Shown here piece by piece: positions 57,349-64,000 of a stretch of DNA of 64,000 bases. Each line of letters starts with the position of its first letter. Within the stretch, counting starts at the first letter, position 1. Position numbers and translations under genes: made by a program. The notes beneath the pieces are model-generated. The model saw only the letters and a list, made by a program, of their open reading frames with translations, made no database searches and was not told where the DNA came from. The DNA comes from Porodaedalea pini (lineage: Eukaryota; Basidiomycota; Agaricomycetes; Hymenochaetales; Hymenochaetaceae), in assembly GCA_002794775.1 (NCBI GenBank), contig NBAY01000016.1, forward strand, positions 62,001 to 126,000. Direction: 5' to 3'.

Positions 57349-59546
57349 CTATCCTGATGCACTTGCAACTTTTGCTTTCTTTGCAGGTGGCGCCTTCGCG
57401 GTACCCTCCGAGCCGTCACCAGTGTCTACCCGTCCTGCTGCATGTTCTTCCTTCAACCATGCCGCACACTCATCTTTCGTACCTTCCGGATGATCAAGTG
57501 CCCATTCAGAGACACGAGCGAGGACGGCGCCTGTCCACACACCTGGCCGGTTTGCGCCTAGTAGTGACACGATTTCTTTGCCCTTGAAAAAGTTCGTTTT
57601 ACGAATGCAAACCGCAGTGTACAATAAGCAACTCACGTTCAGAAGAGGTTTGTCATCGATTGAGACTGGTAGTCCGAGCTCTTCGACGCGCTGCAGGAAC
57701 CGATTATATCTATCCACAATCGGTGCTGCTCTCTCCACTGCCAAAGTGTGTCAGAAGGCAAGCTTATTTAGCAACTGGACAACATCTACCGTCAAAAGCA
57801 TCATTGTCCACATCCCAAAAAGCAGCTAGTTCCTGTACAAGCGAGAAAAGGAGCGATGAAGTCCAATGGGAACCCGCGTTTGCATTATGCACTGATTTTG
57901 TTCTTAATAATAGCCCTGGTTCATGAAGATTAACTTAATGCACTCGTTAATCGAAACCACAAAGGAAAGCTTCTCACCTATACGTGCCCGTTCACCAGGG
58001 CCTTCGAATCGGTTGGGTTCAACACCGCGTAGTACATCTGCTGCAGCAAATAGCGCAGGTACGCCATCCGCATAGTGATTCTGTAACCCAAGCTTAAGCC
58101 CTTCTCGAACAACGATCTCGACCGCCGGCACCGCAAGCTTCTTCTTCGGCGGTGTGTAGTGAACATTTGCGTACGGCGTAAGCAAGGCTGCAAGAAAGAG
58201 ACGAGGTCGGAGCGTTTTGTCTGATGTGAGCTGGGAAAACATCAAGGGATGCAGAGACGGCAGTTGGAGGGTGTCAGAGAACGAAGAGGACATAGTGGCG
58301 TGTAGAATAGTAGCAGCGCTTAGAGCGGATGATGGGGAAGCAGGGGAAGGCGAGAACGTGGAAGAAATGGTTGCTGGAACAGCAAAGATTGAAGGGTGGA
58401 GGTTTAGAGACGTGATAAGGCGAATTGAGTGCAGCGGATCACGTCCTTTGACAGCGTCAGCTGGTCTTGTGTTCAGAATTAAGACAATGGAACAGTACCT
58501 TTCATCATTTTGTCAAGCTCTTCTCCGATGCGTTCTCTGCTGATTTTAGAAACAATGGCGGCCTTCACTCATTATGAGTGGATTCTGCTAATAAAACTAT
58601 GGAAGCAATCAGCTTACCTGTATTTCTTCGTTTTGCATTGAGTCTTCGATTTCTTTCACCATCTTGAAACCAAATCGACTTGCGAAACGAATGCAGCGAA
58701 TTACTCGGAGCGGATCGTCTTTGAACGTCTCGAAGGGGGCCATTGGTGTACGCAAAACACCGTTCCGCAGATCGTCAAGGCCCTGTAGCGCGTAGTTTAT
58801 AGCACTGTCAAAAGTGGAGAGACGGAACAATGAACTTTTCCTGTGTAATCTTCGACAGACCGAGTATGGACATTGTAGAATAACGCGTTCATCGTAGTGT
58901 CGCGTCGCAACGCGTCTTCAAGCGGCGTGCCCAGTTTCTACTTTACTCGAGACAATCAGTACATTAACAGAGATCGAATACTGTCAAGTGTGTAACGCAC
59001 GATCTCTGTCGGAATCCGACTATTATCGGCGTACGACTCGCTTCGAAGATTGACGAAGTCGAGTTCTACGCCGAGAACAGTGGTACGCGCGGTCTCGAGA
59101 TGTTTTGACTGCTCAGGGTTGCGAGCAATTGTCGCTACAGACTTTACTGGCAGGTTCTTCGATGCGACGAACGCGACGAATTGCTCTGCGAAGGAAACGC
59201 CCATAATATTTGCGAGCGCGACATCGATGTCATTGCTCTGTGCGCCGAGCAGCTGCAAGAAAGCGCTAAGTAGGCGATGACACGAATTCATACGTTAACA
59301 TACCTTGTCTCTGACCCAACCCCCACTTATTCGGCACTCGACATTCAGCCCCTTGGTTTCAAGTTGCTGCTTGCACTCATCCAATAGAGTGCATAACTGG
59401 TCTTCCTCTGGCGTGAGCTTCACCTCGAGTTTGGAGGGAACGGGAATAGGTGTCTCTTTATAAAGACTTTTAAAAGAGATGCTCCTTGTCATGTTACGGT
59501 GGTAATTTCGCTGAAGGCTCGAAAGGATGATTCGAGCATATCGCAT
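57349..59546 (-). CDS. CCA1: tRNA CCA-nucleotidyltransferase
   Basis: Adds or repairs the 3' CCA of nuclear and mitochondrial tRNAs. Exons join as KLEVKLTPEEDQLCTLLDECKQQLETKGLNVECRISGGWVRDK-LLGAQSNDIDVALANIMG, where SGGWVRDK and the DxD motif NDIDVAL form the catalytic head. LDFVNLRSESYADNSRIPTEI, LEDALRRDT.MNAL, and MAPFETFKDDPLRVIRCIRFASRFGFKM (the ERxx-type nucleotide-recognition region) follow. The variable tail contains TLRPRLFLAALLTPYANVHY and ends PPAKKAKVASASG. The first Met of this frame (59546) begins MRYARIILSSLQRNYHRN, a likely mitochondrial presequence, and the second (59492) begins MTRSISFKSLYKE. Dual starts of this kind direct yeast Cca1 to mitochondria and to cytosol/nucleus. 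Confidence 0.9.
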
Positions 59547-59688
59547 TGACAGGCGCTGACTCGAAGAGGGAAAAGCTCGAGCTGGTTGCCTTTTCCGTAG
59601 GGCGCTTATGATGATCTTTATTACATACTCTACAGACACTGTCCCGAAATTATAAACTGAATGTCCTTCATAACCGACCACACCAGTA

Positions 59689-60571
59689 CTACAGTCGCGA
59701 AGAGTTCAAGACGTCTGCTATCCACTGGGCGAGGTCACTCAGGACATCCTCCGAAATTTCATGTCCCATTTCTGCATATTCGACGTAACGCAAAGTTTCT
59801 TCGTTCATGCACAAACATTGCTCGAGAAACTCGATGCTGTTCCGCGCGTACCGCAGAGGTATCTCCGTATCGTCCTTTCCGTGAGCCCAGAAAATAGGAA
59901 GGCTGGGATCATTCTGCATGATGTGCTAAACGCGAGCAGCTCAATGAGCTTCGAAGAAAATACAAAGTACCTGCTAGAAATATACATACTTCACGAATAC
60001 GATGAGGTATCCAGCCCGACAAGCTCCCTACGCCACCAAGATCATGTAGCGTAGTCAACGCAGTCATTAAGCACAGTGCTGCCCCTTGACTGAATCCGAC
60101 GAGCAGGATCCTCTTAGGATCGATGCCGTTGTGGACTTCAGCGAGAATGAGTTGTTCAATGACTGAGATAGACTCGACAATGCCAACCTCGTCGAACTCG
60201 TTGACGTGAGGTGGGAGCTGCCAAATATTGAACCAAGAAGACCGCCGCTCTCCGCCGCTATACGTCACGGGCTGTTCACGTCTACGTGGTATATCAGCTA
60301 CAAGGCAACTCTGAAGGCACGGAAAAATAAACAGACGCTTGCGGACGAAGCCATTTCACAAACGGCAGCTTCTGAGCGAGAAAATGGATGTCGAGATCGT
60401 AAAGCGACGTCAACTGGCCTAGTCCCTGCATTGGAAAACGGCGTTTAGGACCTCCGGGTATAACGCTGAAGGAGAAGAAAGGTTTACATGACATAAAATG
60501 ATGGTTGCGGTATGATCTTGGGTCGAAGGAACTATCGTCACAACGGGCTCTGCGGAGCTTAGGCTAGCCAT
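59689..60571 (-). CDS. Acyl-protein thioesterase 1 / lysophospholipase family
   Basis: Cytosolic serine hydrolase that removes palmitate from proteins such as Ras and G-alpha subunits. Exons join as MASLSSAEPVVTIVPSTQDHTATIILCH-GLGQLTSLYDLDIHFLAQKLPFVKWLRPQA-REQPVTYSGGERRSSWFNIWQLPPHVNEFDE. The sequence then runs to RILLVGFSQGAALCLMTALT (nucleophile Ser in G-F-S-Q-G) and DPSLPIFWAHGKDDTEIPLRYAR (catalytic Asp), with His in EMGHEISEDVLSDLAQWIADVL. About 235 residues, normal. The start at 60571 is fixed by the short N-terminus before strand beta-1. The exon-2/3 join requires an acceptor inside ACCACGTAG; other acceptors bring stops. Confidence 0.9.
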
Positions 60572-61365
60572 GAGGTGGGTACGAGAACAATGCAACGGAA
60601 GACAGAGATCTTCAAAGGAGTACGTCAGGACGGCTATATAGTCGCCATCTCTGAGAACCGAGTAGTTGCTGGACTTCGTTCACAGCATTGCGAAGACGCA
60701 CTCGGGGCGTGCAATTCTACAGGTTGTCGAGACATCAGAAGGAAGCACGAGAGGCATCGCGTGCGCGCAGCAGTACGATGGACGGAGCGTATCATCTAAG
60801 ACGCGTTGAGAAACACCATAAGTAAGCCACAGGTAGCGTAGCCCTTCGCAAGGTTTGCACAGGTTCGTTCCGTCCGCAGTTCGGATGGGAATAAAGACCG
60901 CTGATCCACACTATACGGCTGCCTATTTCTGGTAACTTTTAGGAGTTGGTACGTGCTGCGCTTGAGTAAATAGAGACCGCACGAAGCTCGCGAGACATAG
61001 TTACAGGTGAACCAGGGAGAGGAACGCTAAATGGACCAAGATTAGCATACTGAACATAGATTCTCCTTCATAAGACTTTCTGGAAATTAATTTCGTGTAG
61101 TTCAGCTCCGGCAGTGTGTGTCCGCAGTGTCGAATGTAATAGCTGCGCAGTAAGAGCATAGCTTGAGCTCTGCGAAGGATCAACTCCCTTGGCAACGATA
61201 CAGAAAGCAAAATATGATAGGTACGGTAAAAATCGAAAGCAAACACACAAGATGGAACTCTAGATTACATAATCATCGGGAAAATCCGGCTTGATTCCTG
61301 AGTCTACCGCTCGAGGTCGGCTACAGACAACCCGCCCACCATCCTTCCCAACAAAAGACCTGCAA
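60572..61365. other. Intergenic region between divergent genes
   Basis: Upstream region of the thioesterase (minus) and of Cox6a (plus). Short open frames only; no RNA gene or repeat recognised. Confidence 0.45.
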
Positions 61366-62042
61366 ATGCTTCGTACACTCCCGCGCATTGTCGCGCGCTC
61401 TGCGCCTCGCCGTGTTGTCCGCTCAACGCGTGGCTTTGCTGCTCACGCCGAGCATGGCGAGCAACTTGTCATCGAGGGCAACCCCAGCAAGGAATGGCTT
61501 GCACACAAGGCTAATGTCGAGCACCACGCCGCGGGTTGGTGGCCTGTCTTTCTTCTATCATATATGGTATAATAATCTGTGGTTTGATTCTGTTTCCGGT
61601 CTGCAGAGACGACGGACCTGTGGAGAAGGATCAGGTACGTTTATCTTTACGCGTGCTCTCATTCGTCTGAAACTCATCTCATTATCCAGCTTCTACGTTG
61701 CTGTCCCAGCGAGTACGTGACACTGCATACTAAGAAGCTACCGGGTGCGCGATTGACCGACTTGATTAGCCATTCTGGCTGTGCTTTGGGTACGCCGCGT
61801 CGAGTCCGAACACGCCGCTCACGAGGAGCACATCAAGGCCGAGCACGGTGGTGAACTCCCTCCTGTCCCAGAATTCGATTATCTCAACAAGCGTGGCAAG
61901 CCTTTCCCGTGGGGCATGAACTCCCTCTTCTTCAATCCTCATGTACGTGCTATCAGTTGTCTTCAAGGAGCGTACTGAAGAAGTCGTCTATTTACGACTG
62001 ATGCAGACCAACAAGGACCTGACCGCGGCGGCGGAAGAGTAA
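61366..62042 (+). CDS. COX13: Cytochrome c oxidase subunit VIa (Cox6a/Cox13)
   Basis: Nuclear-encoded regulatory subunit of mitochondrial complex IV. Five exons join as MLRTLPRIVARSAPRRVVRSTRGFAAHAEHG... (Arg-rich presequence) to EWLAHKANVEHHAA-ETTDLWRRI-SFYVAVPA-TILAVLWVRRVESEHAAHEEHIKAEHGGELPPVPEFDYLNKRGKPFPWGMNSLFFNPH-TNKDLTAAAEE. The single membrane helix (FYVAVPATILAVLWV) and the conserved RGKPFPWGMNSLFFNP motif are diagnostic. A longer frame upstream (from 61291) is in the same phase, but the presequence favours 61366. The gene has small exons (about 28 and 24 nt) in the middle. Confidence 0.95.
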
Positions 62043-63082
62043 TTGGTGAACCTGGTTATTTGCTCAAACTCTCTGCGTAGACGGGACACAATCTGCACAA
62101 TTACACAATGCTTGTCTTAGGACAGCTTCTTGAAACTTGATCCATGAGATTCATGAGGAACAAATACACTCATTCCTTTCCAGCCATGTCCGTCAATATG
62201 TCAGATATGAGGCGATTTCATACAATTGCACTGTGCTGGTACATCTTGCTGCGATCACTGCTCTCTGCCTTTGCACCGCAACGAGTCTGCGGCAGCCTCT
62301 TCCCAAAGATTTTGAAAGAGCACGGACTTGCTGTCGCAGGCAAGCAGCACTGCCCGACCAACGATCTGCTGCGTATTGCGCTGATACGCAGGTTCGTTCT
62401 GCTCGGTGTGGAATGGCGATAATGGCCGTTGCCATCGGTGTTCGGGCTCCGAAACTTAGAATTCAAACTGTTTGAACTGCCATTATTTTAGCATAGGAGC
62501 ATAGGTATGTTTATCTTTCACCGGTGAAAGTTGTTAACAAGTATAGCTTTACTGTCGTCAGAAGGGGCCAGACTGAGTTTGTTTCTACGGTTTCGCCCGC
62601 AAGACCGTGAATGACGCACGTGTAAATTTAGGGCATGTGAGCTGCTGCGCGCAGGCTGAACCTGTGCAAGGCGAGGTTCCGGTACATAGCCTCAGCTTCA
62701 CCGGGCGGGGCCGAATCCAGGAAAAATCACTTTCCTTCATGGACGAATATGTCTGTCCTTCGCCCTGGGTTGCTAGTGCGCAAGAGCAACAAGGAAGCAA
62801 AGCTTGCAAGTGGAAAGTAGATCAAGGAGAAAATAGAAATATGAAGCAAAATTCTGCTCAAAACGAGCAAATTCTGCGCAGGGCGCCTACTTACATAATG
62901 CGCCGAATCCAGATAAGATACTAGATAGGGCGGAAGTTTGCTGCGCTTCCAGTTTTGCTGATACCCGGCGCGAGCATATATGATATAAAAACCCCAGCGA
63001 CTGCCATGCTAATTTGTGACCCTTCTTGCACTCCACTTGCCACCCCCTCCAATCCCCCTACCGTTCAAATAACTACTTTACC
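62043..63082. other. Intergenic region upstream of the secreted-protein gene
   Basis: Promoter-bearing gap. At about 62849-62880 the sequence repeats GAAGCAAAATTCTGCTC / GAGCAAATTCTGCGC, a near-direct repeat. Open frames at 62137-62475 on several frames are not credible genes. Confidence 0.4.
62984..62990 (+). promoter_or_regulatory. TATA box of the secreted-protein gene
   Basis: TATAAAA at 62984-62990, 93 bp before the ATG at 63083, followed by a pyrimidine-rich leader (CCACCCCCTCC..CCCC), the arrangement of highly expressed fungal genes. Confidence 0.55.
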
Positions 63083-63786
63083 ATGTACCGCGTATTCTTC
63101 GTTCTCCCGCTGTTCCTCGCTGCTGCTAGTGCAGTCGAGCAGAGAGATAGTGAGTTCATTTGCTATAACTTGCCTCGCACTGCGAAGCCTTACTTTTTCC
63201 GCTTTTTCTTCACATTATAGCTGTCAGTGATATCACCTCGGCCGTCGGTAACGGCATCGGAGATGCGACCTCATTCGCTGGGACTGTAGCAAGCGATGCA
63301 ACAAATGCTGGTGAGCATATAATTACCTCTCAACTGTGTACTGTTTTGCTCACAGGTCATCTGCTCCAGCCTCCGACATTTTCACCAAAGTAACCAGTAT
63401 CGGCGGAGATGCAGTCACGCTCATCAGCTCTGTTGGAGGTGATGTACTTACACTTGCTTCGGACGGTGTCGGTACGTGGGGTTTTTCGTAATACTCTTCC
63501 TGCCCTAGCTCATCATCGTCCTCGTCTCAGGCTCGGTGACCTCGATTGGCGGTCATGCATACACTATCGCTACCAGTGCTGTAGGGTCGGCTGCCTCTGG
63601 AGCGAGCTCAGCGGTCCAGTACGTTCCCTTCCCTCTCGTAATCAGCTTTGCCTAATGCTAACTCGCCATGTGTCTATTAGCAATGATGCAAGATCACTCC
63701 AGCCATGGTCCGTGTCCGTCCCGCTTGTCTCGAGCTTTGCGGCCATTGTCGGCGGCGTTGCAGCCGGGGCCTGGGTCGCACTATAA
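63083..63786 (+). CDS. Small secreted, probably GPI-anchored Ser/Ala/Gly-rich protein
   Basis: Unknown function. It starts with a clear signal peptide (MYRVFFVLPLFLAAASAVEQRD). Exons join as TVSDITSAVGNGIGDATSFAGTVASDATNA-ASDIFTKVTSIGGDAVTLISSVGGDVLTLASDGV-GSVTSIGGHAYTIATSAVGSAASGASSAVH-NDARSLQPWSVSVPLVSSFAAIVGGVAAGAWVAL. The C-terminal hydrophobic tail after a small-residue region resembles a GPI-attachment signal, so the product is probably wall- or membrane-anchored. The mature part is only about 110 residues with internal near-repeats (TSIGG..., SSVGG...). A TATA box and short leader suggest abundant expression. The ATG at 63083 follows a pyrimidine-rich leader. Confidence 0.7.
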
Positions 63787-64000
63787 TCGCGTGCAATGTA
63801 GAATCGGCCGCACTTATTTTGTTCTTGACAAATTACAAGGAAACATCATGGATGCTCGTACACGACTATAGTACCAATACCCCTCTCAAGCTTCCTATCT
63901 GCTTTCCTTAGTATATATGTGCATAATTATCACTCCGTATATCCTAAATTAAGAAATGACGTCGTAAGGAAAAAAGTGAACGAGCTGTACATGTACGTGA

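Noticed and set aside
62137..62475. Small plus-strand coding region downstream of Cox6a
   Set aside because: Several frames on both strands are open at once and none has a signal peptide, domain or clear splice sites.

Overview
The window reads as a nuclear contig of a filamentous basidiomycete, most likely an agaricomycete. Genes are dense and lie on both strands, almost all are split by many 50-70 nt GT-AG introns, and several products are typical of mushroom-forming fungi. These include an F-box protein with the 'VRMTPDG...QWSSEGIQIG...GPFWLWK' C-terminal module, a Mep-type ammonium transporter, and a dynein heavy chain present only as its motor half. Recognisable genes were rebuilt exon by exon. 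Where stated, the exon sum was checked to be divisible by three.

Layout. 0-10 kb: 5' part of a mitochondrial LEA-like gene (-), dienelactone hydrolase (+), F-box protein (-), prenylcysteine oxidase (+), mitochondrial ribosomal protein uS8m (-), ammonium transporter (-). 10-24 kb: an undescribed multi-pass membrane protein (+), class II aldolase/adducin protein (-), a Ser-rich type I membrane protein with a Kre9/Knh1-like ectodomain (+), a roughly 1,300-residue low-complexity protein (-), homoserine kinase (+). 24-28.4 kb: a Cys/His-rich unknown (+), Mgr2/Romo1 (-), Pex10 (+), SmE (-). 28.4-39.7 kb: the motor half of cytoplasmic dynein heavy chain (dhc2). 40-48.6 kb: a Med9-like Mediator subunit (-), a GST (+), glucose-6-phosphate 1-epimerase (-), RINT1/Tip20 (-), a basic unknown (-). 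49.4-50.0 kb: a 650-bp non-autonomous DNA transposon with an 8-bp target duplication. 50-64 kb: beta-carbonic anhydrase (+), HAD/5'-nucleotidase-like protein (+), peroxisomal ABC-D half-transporter (+), Nup54/Nup57 (+), CCA-adding enzyme (-), acyl-protein thioesterase (-), cytochrome c oxidase subunit VIa (+), and a small secreted GPI-like protein (+).

The genes are mostly housekeeping and do not form an operon or a biosynthetic cluster. What stands out is gene architecture. Several genes contain coding exons of only 4-27 nt (4 in Mgr2; 6 and 17 in the ammonium transporter; 11, 8 and 12 in the F-box gene; 13 and 24 in the unknown membrane protein; 27 in SmE). Several divergent pairs share promoters of about 90-230 bp. 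The dynein heavy chain is split, with an in-frame stop just before its start codon. A transposon with GGTCC/GGACC arrays abuts the carbonic anhydrase core promoter. I saw no tRNA, rRNA, CRISPR array or prokaryotic element.
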